16,765 nt of DNA from an uncultured Oscillospiraceae bacterium (lineage in GTDB: Bacteria > Bacillota > Clostridia > Oscillospirales > Oscillospiraceae): NCBI GenBank assembly GCA_934630985.1, contig CAKTXO010000027.1:1-16765 (forward strand), written 5' to 3'. Every line of letters begins with the position of its first letter. Positions within the stretch are counted from its first letter, which is position 1. The position numbers and the translations under genes are program-made. Positions 8,237 to 14,972 of the stretch are shown here, in pieces. The notes under the pieces were generated by a model. That model saw nothing but the letters and a program-made list of their open reading frames with translations, did not search any database and was not told where the DNA came from.

Positions 8237-8374
8237 CTAATTTGCAATACCCATTTCCATGTTGGAAATCAGGACGGATATGCAGGTATCCAGCAGGAAA
8301 ATAAGCAGCACTGTGCAAACCGATTTCCAATCACACAAGGAAATCTTCCCCAGGCCGCTTACCGAACCGCTCAT
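8237..8374 (-). CDS. Possible 45-residue membrane peptide, unknown family
   Basis: A 46-codon frame, ATG at 8372-8374, stop TAG at 8237-8239. The peptide starts MSGSVSGLGKISLCDW and then has one hydrophobic stretch (VCTVLLIFLLDTCISVLIS, about residues 18-36) with two internal cysteines and an acidic residue, ending in EMGIAN. A near-consensus extended -10 promoter at 8482-8511 points into it and would give a leader of about 100 bases. The ribosome site is weak (GGTGG about 9 bases upstream). It has the shape of a small membrane peptide or type I toxin, but I recognise no family. It may be non-coding. Confidence 0.3.
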   Translation of the reverse strand: MSGSVSGLGKISLCDWKSVCTVLLIFLLDTCISVLISNMEMGIAN

Positions 8375-8481
8375 CCAGTCAGGCCACCACTAAATAGCCG
8401 AACCCGTAAATCGGCAGCCATGACCCATGGAGCATCCCACGTTTTATGAACGTTCGATCCGTTTCGCCTCTCTACAAATTC

Positions 8482-8511
8482 ATTATAGCATAGCAGAGCA
8501 TGGTTTCGCAA
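8482..8511 (-). promoter_or_regulatory. Extended -10 promoter in the LysR-cotJC gap
   Basis: Minus strand -35 TTGCGA (8506-8511), 18-base spacer ending in TGC, then perfect -10 TATAAT (8482-8487), which forms an extended TGnTATAAT. Predicted start near 8475. The only candidate product downstream is the small membrane ORF at 8237-8374 or an untranslated RNA. Confidence 0.5.
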
Positions 8512-8569
8512 ATATTTGAGAATCGTTAATTCATCAAAAAATAAAGAATGCTTTTCTATGCGCATAATA

Positions 8570-8612
8570 GAGCCAGCTCCTGTAGCTATACCAAAGCTCC
8601 AGGGGCTGGCTC
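8570..8612. repeat. Long imperfect inverted repeat
   Basis: GAGCCAGCTCCTG (8570-8582) pairs with CAGGGGCTGGCTC (8600-8612) with one G-T wobble, and the loop adds an AGCT/AGCT pairing, giving an 18-position stem. No U tract follows on either strand, so it is not a clear terminator. The gap 8160-8800 otherwise contains only the promoters, the small ORF and the hairpin at 8719. Confidence 0.5.
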
Positions 8613-8718
8613 CAATATGAAGTAGCTTTTTGCTCGAATGTGACAAATGGCAAAAATACCCTTGACAAATCTCGTCTCACCAGCTCTTACCGATTGCATC
8701 AGAGCTTCCCTATCTCAG

Positions 8719-8749
8719 ACAGGCATTGCCCGGCGGCGATGCCTGTTTT
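8719..8749. terminator. Hairpin downstream of cotJC
   Basis: ACAGGCAT (8719-8726) and ATGCCTGT (8739-8746) form a perfect 8-bp stem, extended by GCC/GGC inside after one mismatch. A TTTT run follows on the plus strand. It lies about 50 bases past the cotJC stop and could end that transcript although its U tract is on the other strand. Confidence 0.45.
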
Positions 8750-8800
8750 GTGATTTACAAGGATAGAAATTCCATAGCAAAGTCTCGCAGATGTTCCATA

Positions 8801-9397
8801 TTACAAATCCAGAGCCGGATTCATATAGTACACGTTTTTCTGGTTCAGCTTTTCCCGCAGGAGCTGGCAGGCCTCGCCGAACCGCTGGAAATGGACGATT
8901 TCCCGTTCCCGGAGGAACCGGATCACGTCATTCACATCCGGGTCATCGCTGAGCCGGAGAATGTTGTCGTAGGTCACCCGGGCTTTCTGCTCCGCGGCCA
9001 GGTCTTCCGTCAGGTCGGCCATGGGGTCGCCGGTGACGGCAATCCCGGCGGCGTTCCAGGGGCTCCCGGAGGCGGCGGTAGGGTAGACGCCGGTGGTGTG
9101 ATCTACGAAATAGGGCGCAAAACCGGCTTCCCGAATCTGACTGTCGCTGAGCTTCCGGGTCAGCTGGTGGACGATGGTGCCGATCATTTCCAAGTGACCC
9201 AGTTCTTCGGTCCCGATATCCGTCAGCAGACCCTTGAGCTCGTCGAAGGGCATGGAGTAGCGCTGGGACAGATAGCGAAGGGAAGCACCCAGCTCTCCGT
9301 CCGGGCCGCCGTACTGGGAAATGATGATGGCGGCAAGCTTCGGGTTGGGGTTCGTAATCCGGATGGGATATTGAAGCTTCTTATCATAAACAAACAT
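8801..9397 (-). CDS. cotJC: Spore coat protein CotJC, manganese-catalase family
   Basis: 198-residue ferritin-like four-helix protein. The dimanganese ligand pattern of manganese catalases is intact: E35 (GELGASLRYLSQRY), E65 and H68 (IGTEELGHLEM), E136 (AAEQKAR) and H169 (REREIVHFQRF), with the usual 33-residue E-to-H spacing. The AGFAPYFVDHTTGVYPTA segment is typical of CotJC. In Bacillus the protein is made in the mother cell and placed in the inner coat; peroxide breakdown is a plausible activity. The ATG is four bases after the stop of the upstream cotJA-cotJB fusion, whose last codons carry the GGAGGG ribosome site, so the two are co-translated. Confidence 0.92.
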   Translation of the reverse strand: MFVYDKKLQYPIRITNPNPKLAAIIISQYGGPDGELGASLRYLSQRYSMPFDELKGLLTDIGTEELGHLEMIGTIVHQLTRKLSDSQIREAGFAPYFVDHTTGVYPTAASGSPWNAAGIAVTGDPMADLTEDLAAEQKARVTYDNILRLSDDPDVNDVIRFLREREIVHFQRFGEACQLLREKLNQKNVYYMNPALDL

Positions 9398-9400
9398 ATC

Positions 9401-9844
9401 TCAGCCCTCCATGTTCGCGCCCAAATCCCAGGGCCAGGGATCGTCCAGCCAGGGATAGCTCTCCCCATCCCCGGCGGAACTGTGGCTCAGGGGCCCGTAT
9501 TTCTTTTCATAAACTTCACGGCAGCGTTGATACAGTTCCTGATACTTCCGGTAAAGCTCCAGGGCTTCCGAATCCTCCCGGTGGGTATCCAGATACAGAG
9601 CCAGCTCCACAATGGCAAAGTCCAAAGCCTGAAGCTCCGCCAGGGTGGTGGCAGGCAGATTTTCCTTGTTGACCAAGCCCAGGAAGGGCAGGTCAAGCCC
9701 CGGAAACAGGGTTCCCCGGGTCAGTGCCTTTTTTGCCTCATACTTCGGCGGATTTTCTAACTGAAAGGGGACATAGGGATTTGCCAGAGGCGCCATGGCG
9801 GGAAGCTTCCCCTGATAGGCGGCCTCACGATTCTCCTGGTTCAT
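9401..9844 (-). CDS. cotJB: CotJA-CotJB fusion, spore coat assembly protein
   Basis: 147 residues joining two normally separate coat proteins in one frame. Residues about 20-60 match CotJA (PYVPFQ, then LTRGTLFPGLDLPFLGL). Residues about 63-140 match CotJB (LQALDFAIVELALYLDTH, then YQELY, YGPLS and a PWPW end). A linker of only a few residues (VNKENLPATT) joins them. The start at 9842-9844 is chosen because GGAGG lies 7 bases upstream; an ATG two codons earlier is too close to that site. First gene of a two-gene coat operon with cotJC. A possible sigma-E promoter sits at 9883-9911. The identity of the CotJB part is very clear. The fusion is directly seen, as there is no stop or restart signal between the parts. 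Confidence 0.88.
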   Translation of the reverse strand: MNQENREAAYQGKLPAMAPLANPYVPFQLENPPKYEAKKALTRGTLFPGLDLPFLGLVNKENLPATTLAELQALDFAIVELALYLDTHREDSEALELYRKYQELYQRCREVYEKKYGPLSHSSAGDGESYPWLDDPWPWDLGANMEG

Positions 9845-9882
9845 GTGCATTCCTCCCGATGAAAAGATTGTCGCTCCGGGTC

Positions 9883-9911
9883 ATCCTATGTCTGATCCTA
9901 CCGGAATGTTC
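9883..9911 (-). promoter_or_regulatory. Candidate sigma-E promoter of cotJ operon
   Basis: Minus strand GAACATT (9905-9911), 14-base spacer, CATAGGAT (9883-9890), compared with the mother-cell sigma-E pattern (K-M-ATATT, about 14 bases, CATACAAT). Three mismatches in total, so the call depends partly on the known sigma-E control of cotJ in Bacillus. Confidence 0.35.
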
Positions 9912-9955
9912 AGCAGGGGAGAGCCGCCGCATAGAAATAGTGGGAGGTGGTGGGC

Positions 9956-10651
9956 GTGAACAAGTGGAAGTATTATTTTGCGTGCATTGGGGTCATGTGC
10001 GTCATGCTTTTAGGTGTCTACTGGGGAAACCAGGCGGTGTCCGTCCTATCGGAGAGCCTGTCCGGGATGGAAAGGCACTGCATCCTCATTGACCCAGGCC
10101 ACGGAGGCGAGGACGGCGGAGCCTCTTCCTGTACAGGCCGGTTGGAAAGCGGCTATAATTTGGAAATTTCTCTGCGGCTGGAGGATCTGCTGCACCTGCT
10201 GGGCTATGACACCAAACTCATTCGCCGGGAGGACGTGTCCGTGTATACCACCGGCCGAACCATTGCCCAGAAGAAGGTTTCCGATCTGAAGGAGCGGGTG
10301 AAAACCGCAAACGAGACGAATAACGGAATTTTACTGAGCATTCATCAAAACTACTACCCGGATGCCCGATACAGCGGTGCTCAGGTGTTTTACGGAAACA
10401 CCGAAGGAAGCGAGGCTCTGGCAAAGCAGCTGCAAGCGTCTTTCGTGGCCGGGCTGAATCCGGGAAGCCGGCGGCAGGCAAAGCAGGGGAGTGGGATTTA
10501 TCTTCTGGAGCACATCCGTTGCCCGGGGGTACTGGTGGAGTGCGGCTTTCTGTCCAATCCACAGGAAGAAGCTCTTTTGCGAGAACCCTCTTATCAGAAA
10601 AAGCTGTGCTGCGTCATCGGTACGGCGTTGAGTCAGTACCTGAACCCATGA
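9956..10651 (+). CDS. cwlD: Germination/cortex N-acetylmuramoyl-L-alanine amidase CwlD
   Basis: 231-residue zinc amidase of the Amidase_3 family. An N-terminal signal anchor (about residues 5-23) precedes the catalytic domain. Zinc ligands are H49 (DPGHGGEDGGA), E70 (YNLEISLRL) and H130 (SIHQNYY), with catalytic E195 (VLVECGFLSN). Length and the single membrane anchor fit CwlD, which removes peptides from muramic acid so that muramic delta-lactam forms in the spore cortex, a requirement for germination. The start is the GTG at 9956, 8 bases after GGGAGG; an earlier in-frame GTG at 9947 overlaps that site. Divergent from the cotJ operon, which supports a sporulation role over vegetative wall turnover. 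Confidence 0.85.
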   Translation: MNKWKYYFACIGVMCVMLLGVYWGNQAVSVLSESLSGMERHCILIDPGHGGEDGGASSCTGRLESGYNLEISLRLEDLLHLLGYDTKLIRREDVSVYTTGRTIAQKKVSDLKERVKTANETNNGILLSIHQNYYPDARYSGAQVFYGNTEGSEALAKQLQASFVAGLNPGSRRQAKQGSGIYLLEHIRCPGVLVECGFLSNPQEEALLREPSYQKKLCCVIGTALSQYLNP

Positions 10652-10701
10652 AAAAAGGCCATATCCGATTGGCTACGGTTGTTTCGTTCTTAGTCAGGAT
10701 A

Positions 10702-10742
10702 AAAAGTCCGCCGGAATTTTGTCAGAATTCCGGCGGACTTTT
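10702..10742 (+). terminator. Rho-independent terminator after cwlD
   Basis: Perfect 17-bp stem, AAAAGTCCGCCGGAATT paired with AATTCCGGCGGACTTTT, 7-base loop, about 50 bases after the cwlD stop. The T run is built into the stem, so it works in both directions. Confidence 0.85.
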
Positions 10743-10767
10743 GAAAGAAGTGACCTATTTTGATACG

Positions 10768-10821
10768 AAATGCACACCCCACCGACCTTTCGCGTAAAGG
10801 TTCAAAGGGTGTGCATTTTTT
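10768..10821. terminator. Second, bidirectional terminator
   Basis: AAATGCACACCC (10768-10779) pairs with GGGTGTGCATTT (10807-10818), with an inner CCTTT/AAAGG stem, followed by a T6 run on the plus strand. It faces the 3' end of the recombinase remnant on minus and backs up the cwlD terminator on plus. Confidence 0.7.
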
Positions 10822-10855
10822 AATTATTCCCCGTCAAAGAAAAAAGCCGGAGCAG

Positions 10856-11737
10856 TTACGCTCCGACCTTGATTTCTGTACCGTTGGCAAATACAAAAGT
10901 GATTTCGCCGTTCCTGTGGACGATAGCTTTTTCAATCATCACCGTACAGATGGTGTCGTTCCAGTCATGCATCACCTCCGGCTGCTTTTTGAGGGTGCGG
11001 ATATAAAGTGCCATCTTTCTGTCCTGCTGACTGCGGGCGGTGCGTAGGCTCTGCAACCTTTCCAGTTCCGCAGCCGCTTTCTCGTACCGTTCGGTGAGGA
11101 CTTCGTACTTTTTGAGGTAGGCTTCCTGGGACTGCGCCGTGGATGCGTTTTCCTTGACTGCCGCCTTGACCAGTTTAGCAACCACCTGGGTCTCTTCAAG
11201 CTGCCGCTCAATGTCGGTATCCAGTGTTCCAAAGTCCATCAGCTTCTGCCGCCATGCTTCGATTTCCTTTATAATCTGCACTCGATCCTGCATCATCAGA
11301 TTGTAGGCATTAATGAAAAGCCGCTGTATGGTTTCTGTGTCCAATGCAGGGGTGTGGCAGTGTTCCTCACTTGCGAATTTACAGTTGCACTGCCAAATGG
11401 TACGGCGGTACTGGTCAGTGGAGTGCCAGACCTTGGGCCCGAAGAAAGCACCGCAATCCTCGCAGACCAGTTTTGCAGAAAGAACACTTTTACCGCTGTA
11501 GGCTTTGCCCAGGGTCTTCCGTCTGGCAAACTCCGCCTGCACCTGCTCCCATTCGTCCGGCTCAATAATGGCGGGATGACTGCCCGTCACATAATACTGT
11601 GGGACTTCGCCCTCGTTGGGCTTCATTTTCTTTTCCCAAAAATCCACCGTGAACTTCTTCTGTGAAGACAAGACAATAGAGATGTTTTTGCGTTTTCGCT
11701 GCCTTGATTTGAACACTCGAAGGGGGAAGATATCCAT
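10856..11737 (-). pseudogene. Large serine recombinase, C-terminal half only
   Basis: About 270 residues with the second half of a TnpX-type large serine recombinase: QKKFTVDFWEKKMKPNEGE and YYVTGSHPAIIEPDEWEQVQ from the recombinase domain, then a zinc ribbon (LVCEDCGAFFGPKVWHS, WQCNC, CHTP), then a long coiled coil (residues about 135-250) ending in a beta segment (GEITFVFANGTEIKV). The N-terminal resolvase domain with the catalytic serine is absent: similarity begins only around residue 25, and the upstream bases do not encode it in any frame. The first 25 codons look like junction sequence. It cannot catalyse recombination and marks a decayed integrative element. Confidence 0.75.
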
Positions 11738-11790
11738 TATCCGGCGGTGTACTATCCATGATTAATCCCCCTAAATCTTAACTTAAGAAA

Positions 11791-11940
11791 TCATTCTGAA
11801 TTGTCCATCGTTATTCTTCTGAAAATGGTTTTTGCAACTTCTGCCTGTTCGGGCAGGATTTCAACAAATCCATAGTTGTCTCTCTTAAAGCCATAACAGA
11901 TTCTTCCGAAAAGTCGGGATTCGATTAATGATAATTTCAT
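11791..11940 (-). CDS. Small recombinase-domain-like protein or remnant
   Basis: 49 residues beginning MKLSLIESRLFGRICYGF and continuing with EILPEQAEVAKTIFRRI, which resembles the start of the Recombinase domain found after the catalytic domain in large serine recombinases (YGY/F-K-x-D ... EQAEVV-x-x-IF). The start at 11938-11940 has AAAGGA at 11953-11957 and a near-perfect promoter at 11960-11988. It ends early at MDNSE, so most of the domain is missing. Either a truncated stand-alone recombinase-like gene or an unlinked remnant lying just ahead of the C-terminal recombinase fragment. Confidence 0.45.
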   Translation of the reverse strand: MKLSLIESRLFGRICYGFKRDNYGFVEILPEQAEVAKTIFRRITMDNSE

Positions 11941-11959
11941 AGATTTAGTTTCCTTTCTA

Positions 11960-11988
11960 ATTATAATATGTTTGAAGTAAGGTTTCAA
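11960..11988 (-). promoter_or_regulatory. Near-consensus sigma-A promoter of the small recombinase-like ORF
   Basis: Minus strand -35 TTGAAA (11983-11988), exactly 17 bases, perfect -10 TATAAT (11960-11965). It would start transcription near 11953, almost at the ribosome site of the ORF starting at 11940, leaving a very short leader. Confidence 0.6.
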
Positions 11989-12078
11989 TATAAAACACAG
12001 ATATTAGTGGGATTACAAAAAAGCAAAACCTGCATATTAGTGAGTTAGTTCAGTTGATCTTTGATTTAAACATAAAAA

Positions 12079-12107
12079 TGGAGCGATTTTCTATTAAAAT
12101 CGCTCCA
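12079..12107 (-). terminator. AT-context hairpin with T run on minus strand
   Basis: Perfect 12-bp stem TGGAGCGATTTT / AAAATCGCTCCA with a 5-base loop. Reading minus, the stem is followed by TTTTTATGTTT, a good U tract. No minus-strand gene is visible upstream of it. Confidence 0.55.
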
Positions 12108-12141
12108 AAACACATAATATTTGATTATTCGTGGGATAAAT

Positions 12142-12180
12142 AAGAGACAAACAAGCTTTTTAGACTTGTTTGTCTCTTTT
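12142..12180 (+). terminator. Rho-independent terminator upstream of tetR
   Basis: Perfect 14-bp stem AAGAGACAAACAAG / CTTGTTTGTCTCTT, 9-base loop, then TTTT on plus. It may isolate tetR from transcription entering from the left. Between 11989 and 12297 I see only this, the hairpin at 12079, a 9-base direct repeat and the tetR promoter. Confidence 0.65.
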
Positions 12181-12222
12181 GCCCTCCATCCCGCAAAAAG
12201 ATTTTCAAAAATTTTGTTTTCG

Positions 12223-12252
12223 TTTACATTTTAGATACGATTATGGTATAAT
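12223..12252 (+). promoter_or_regulatory. Promoter of tetR
   Basis: -35 TTTACA (12223-12228), 18-base spacer, perfect -10 TATAAT (12247-12252). Predicted start near 12259, about 50 bases before the ATG. Confidence 0.6.
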
Positions 12253-12309
12253 TGGGCATGGGAAGTATTTTTCCACATTACAAGTAATCTTCCGGAGGTG
12301 AAAAGCCCT

Positions 12310-12864
12310 ATGTCACAGGTTACAAAGCGGGCCTTGGAGCAGTCGCTGAAAAATCTGCTGCTGAAAAAGTCGCTGACCAAAATCACGGTGGGCGACATAG
12401 CCGATGATTGCGGCATCAACCGCATGACCTTCTATTATCATTTTAAGGATATTTACGACCTGGTGGAATGGTCCTGCCTGGAGGATGCCAAGCGGGCCCT
12501 GGACGAGAATAAGACTTACGAAACATGGCAGCAGGGTCTGCTGCGGATTTTTGAGGCGGTTCAAGCGAACAAGCCGTTTATCCTGAATGTCTACCGCTGC
12601 GTCCACCGAGAGCAGGTCGAAAAATACCTGCAGCCCCTTGTAGACCGGCTTTTGTTGGATGTGGTCGATGAGGAAGCAGGCAAAATGACCGTCCGGGCGG
12701 AGGACAGACAGTTTATTGCCCAAATCTATTCCTATATATTTATAGGGCTTATGCTGGACTGGATCAAGGATGATATGCGGGAGGACCCGCAGCAGCTCGT
12801 GGATCGGCTCGCCAAGCTGATCAAAGGCTCCATGGCAGAAGGCCTGTCTCGATTTAAGCTCTGA
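12310..12864 (+). CDS. TetR/AcrR-family regulator
   Basis: 184-residue TetR regulator. The N-terminal helix-turn-helix (residues about 22-46) reads ITVGDIADDCGINRMTFYYH followed by FKDIYDLVEW, the classic TetR recognition helix and entry into helix 4. The C-terminal part resembles the TetR_C_8/DhaS-like ligand domain (QPLVDRLLLD, YIFIGLMLDWIKDDM). The ATG at 12310 is preferred, with GGAGGTG about 11 bases upstream; an in-frame GTG at 12298 lies inside that ribosome site. It immediately precedes the oleate hydratase gene on the same strand, so regulation by fatty acids or fatty acyl ligands is plausible but unproven. Confidence 0.85.
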   Translation: MSQVTKRALEQSLKNLLLKKSLTKITVGDIADDCGINRMTFYYHFKDIYDLVEWSCLEDAKRALDENKTYETWQQGLLRIFEAVQANKPFILNVYRCVHREQVEKYLQPLVDRLLLDVVDEEAGKMTVRAEDRQFIAQIYSYIFIGLMLDWIKDDMREDPQQLVDRLAKLIKGSMAEGLSRFKL

Positions 12865-12920
12865 CTCTAACGGCGCAGGACGCCCCCGCCCTGCCTATCG
12901 CCCCTTGCTGGGCAGTCTCA

Positions 12921-12948
12921 TTTTATCATTTTGATGAATTTGATAAAA
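12921..12948. promoter_or_regulatory. TTTTATCA-N12-TGATAAAA inverted repeat, possible TetR operator
   Basis: Perfect 8-bp inverted repeat 12 bases apart in the tetR-ohyA gap. The half-site TGATAAAA recurs at 12971-12978, 30 bases downstream, and nearly inverted (TTTTATCG) at 12980-12987. The first repeat is followed by CTTTTT, so it might instead be a weak AT-rich terminator. Confidence 0.35.
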
Positions 12949-12964
12949 CTTTTTACACATTTCG

Positions 12965-12999
12965 GCTCCGTGATAAAACTTTTATCGCGGAGCTTTTTC
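12965..12999 (+). terminator. Terminator after tetR
   Basis: GCTCCGTGATAAAA (12965-12978) pairs with TTTTATCGCGGAGC (12980-12993) with one wobble pair, followed by a T5 run. It ends the tetR transcript about 100 bases past the stop, leaving ohyA to its own promoter. Confidence 0.75.
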
Positions 13000-13027
13000 T
13001 GTTTATGGTAAACCCGAAGGCAAAGGA

Positions 13028-13033
13028 TATAAT
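13028..13033 (+). promoter_or_regulatory. -10 element of ohyA promoter
   Basis: Perfect TATAAT about 38 bases before the ohyA ATG, right after the tetR terminator. The -35 region is poor (ATGGTA at 17-base spacing), which would fit a regulated promoter. Confidence 0.45.
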
Positions 13034-13070
13034 AAGGGCATAAAAAGAAAAAACACAGGAGGTATTTGTT

Positions 13071-14864
13071 ATGTATTACTCTGCAGGAACTTATGAAGCC
13101 TTTGCCCATCCCGAAAAGCCCAAGGATGTAGATAAAAAGTCGGCCTATATCATCGGCACCGGCTTGGCCGGCCTGACCGCCGCCTTTTATCTGGTGCGCG
13201 ACGGGCAGATGAAGGGCGAACATATCCATGTATTTGAAAAGCTGGACCTGGCCGGCGGCAGCTGCGACGGCCGCAAGGACATTACCAAGGGCTTCTTCAT
13301 GCGCGGTGGCCGCGAGATGGATAACCATTTTGAGGTCATGTGGGACACCTTCCGGGATGTTCCCTCCATCGAGACGCCGGGCATTTCCGTGCTGGATGAG
13401 TATTATTGGCTCAATAAGCACGACCCCAACTACTCTCTGTGCCGTGCCAGCATAAACTGCGGCGAGGATGCCCACACCGATAAGCAGTTTAAGCTGGATA
13501 AGGACTCTGCCATGGCGCTGTCCAAGCTGTTTATGACCCCGGAAAAGGATCTGGAGGACAAAAAGATCTCCGATGTGCTGCCGGATTCCTTCTGGAGCAC
13601 CAACTTCTGGCTGTACTGGCAGACCATGTTCGCCTTCCAGCGCTGGTCCAGTGCTCTGGAGATGAAGCGGTACCTGTGCCGCTATGTCCACCACATCGAC
13701 GGCCTGCCCGATTTCAGCGCCCTGCGCTTTACCAAGTACAACCAGTATGAGAGCATGATCCTGCCGCTGGTGAAATATTTGGAGTCTCATGGTGTGCGCA
13801 TCGAATACGGCATGGATGTGAAGAATGTCATCATCGAAACCGCGGGTGACAAGAAGATCGCCCGTCAGATCGTCTATGTCAAGGACGGGCAGGAGCAAAC
13901 CATTGACCTCATCGAGGACGACCTTGTGTTCATCACCAACGGCTGCTGCACCGATACCTCCTGCTATGGCGATCAGACCCATGCACCGAACCTGTCCGGC
14001 GTGAAAAACGGATACGGTGAGTCCTGGGATATGTGGAAGGCCATTGCTGCCCAGGCTGAGCACGGTGAGTACGGCAATCCGGACAAATTCTGCTCCGATG
14101 TAGACGCCACCAACTGGATGAGCGCCACGGTGGCTACCTCCAACGAGGAGATCATTCAGCACATCATGAATATCTGTAAGCGTGACCCCCGTTCCGGCAA
14201 GGTGACCACCGGCGGCATCGTCACCGTCAAGGACAGCACCGATAACTGGTATCTCTCCTGGACCATCAACCGCCAGCCTCAGTTCAAGTCCCAGGACAAG
14301 AACATGGTGCTTGTGTGGCTGTATTCACTGAATACCAACAAGGAAGGCAACTTCGTGAAGAAGGCTATGCGCAACTGTACCGGTGAGGAGGTCTGCCGCG
14401 AGTGGCTGTACCACATCGGTGTGCCCACCGAAAAGATCCATGCACTGGCACACGATGCCTGCAACACTACCACCTGCTTCATGCCCTATATCAATGCCTT
14501 CTTCCAGCCCCGCAAGGAATCCGATCGGCCCAAGGTCGTGCCCGACGGCGCCGTGAACTTCGCCTTCATCGGCCAGTTTGCCGAGACGCCCCGGGACACC
14601 ATCTTCACCACCGAGTATTCCATGCGTACCGGCATGGAGTCGGTCTACACCCTGCTGGATATTGACCGCGGCGTGCCGGAGGTATGGGGCAGCAAGTACG
14701 ATGTGCGGGAGCTGCTGCGTGCCTGCTATTACGCCATCGATAAAAAGCCCATCAGCGAGGCGCCTCTGTCCTTCAAGGAGAAGGAAATGCTTAAGATCGT
14801 CCTGAAGAAGGTCAAGGGCACCGATATTGAGATTCTGCTGAGGGAAAGCGGACTCATCGAGTAA
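13071..14864 (+). CDS. ohyA: Oleate hydratase (FAD-dependent, MCRA family)
   Basis: 597 residues, full length for the family once called myosin cross-reactive antigen. The Rossmann FAD motif is IIGTGLAGLTAAFYL at 27-41. The catalytic loop RGGREMDNHFE gives E82, and Y201 sits in LEMKRYLCRY; these match in both identity and numbering the catalytic E82/Y201 pair I recall for the Staphylococcus aureus enzyme. The C-terminal part retains FIGQFAETPRDTIFTTEYS and MRTGMESVY. The enzyme adds water to the cis-9 double bond of free oleic-type fatty acids to give 10-hydroxy products, often at the membrane surface, detoxifying host or dietary unsaturated fatty acids. GGAGG lies 10 bases before the ATG. 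It follows a TetR gene, with its own promoter after a terminator. Confidence 0.95.
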   Translation: MYYSAGTYEAFAHPEKPKDVDKKSAYIIGTGLAGLTAAFYLVRDGQMKGEHIHVFEKLDLAGGSCDGRKDITKGFFMRGGREMDNHFEVMWDTFRDVPSIETPGISVLDEYYWLNKHDPNYSLCRASINCGEDAHTDKQFKLDKDSAMALSKLFMTPEKDLEDKKISDVLPDSFWSTNFWLYWQTMFAFQRWSSALEMKRYLCRYVHHIDGLPDFSALRFTKYNQYESMILPLVKYLESHGVRIEYGMDVKNVIIETAGDKKIARQIVYVKDGQEQTIDLIEDDLVFITNGCCTDTSCYGDQTHAPNLSGVKNGYGESWDMWKAIAAQAEHGEYGNPDKFCSDVDATNWMSATVATSNEEIIQHIMNICKRDPRSGKVTTGGIVTVKDSTDNWYLSWTINRQPQFKSQDKNMVLVWLYSLNTNKEGNFVKKAMRNCTGEEVCREWLYHIGVPTEKIHALAHDACNTTTCFMPYINAFFQPRKESDRPKVVPDGAVNFAFIGQFAETPRDTIFTTEYSMRTGMESVYTLLDIDRGVPEVWGSKYDVRELLRACYYAIDKKPISEAPLSFKEKEMLKIVLKKVKGTDIEILLRESGLIE

Positions 14865-14886
14865 CTTAAATAACGAAAAATCCAAG

Positions 14887-14922
14887 AGCGGCTGCCGGCG
14901 CATAAAAGCGTCGGCAGCCGCT
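14887..14922 (+). terminator. Terminator hairpin after ohyA
   Basis: 15-bp stem AGCGGCTGCCGGCGC / GCGTCGGCAGCCGCT with one wobble and a 6-base loop, 22 bases past the ohyA stop, followed by TCCTCTT. Confidence 0.7.
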
Positions 14923-14972
14923 TCCTCTTGCCAAAAAACATTTTCAGCTCTCTAAAGCGAATACCGGAAACG

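Noticed and set aside
8371..8646. 91-residue minus-strand open frame in the LysR-cotJC gap
   Set aside because: Its 5' part contains the long inverted repeat and an extended -10 promoter pointing the same way, and no ribosome site is seen at its start, so it is more likely untranslated. Its stop overlaps the start of the 45-residue ORF, so it deserves a homology check.
8726..9760. 344-residue plus-strand open frame opposite the cotJ genes
   Set aside because: Antisense to cotJC and the cotJA-cotJB fusion; starts inside a terminator hairpin and has no family features.
12918..14162. 414-residue minus-strand open frame opposite oleate hydratase
   Set aside because: Fully antisense to a complete, motif-verified enzyme, with no recognisable domain.
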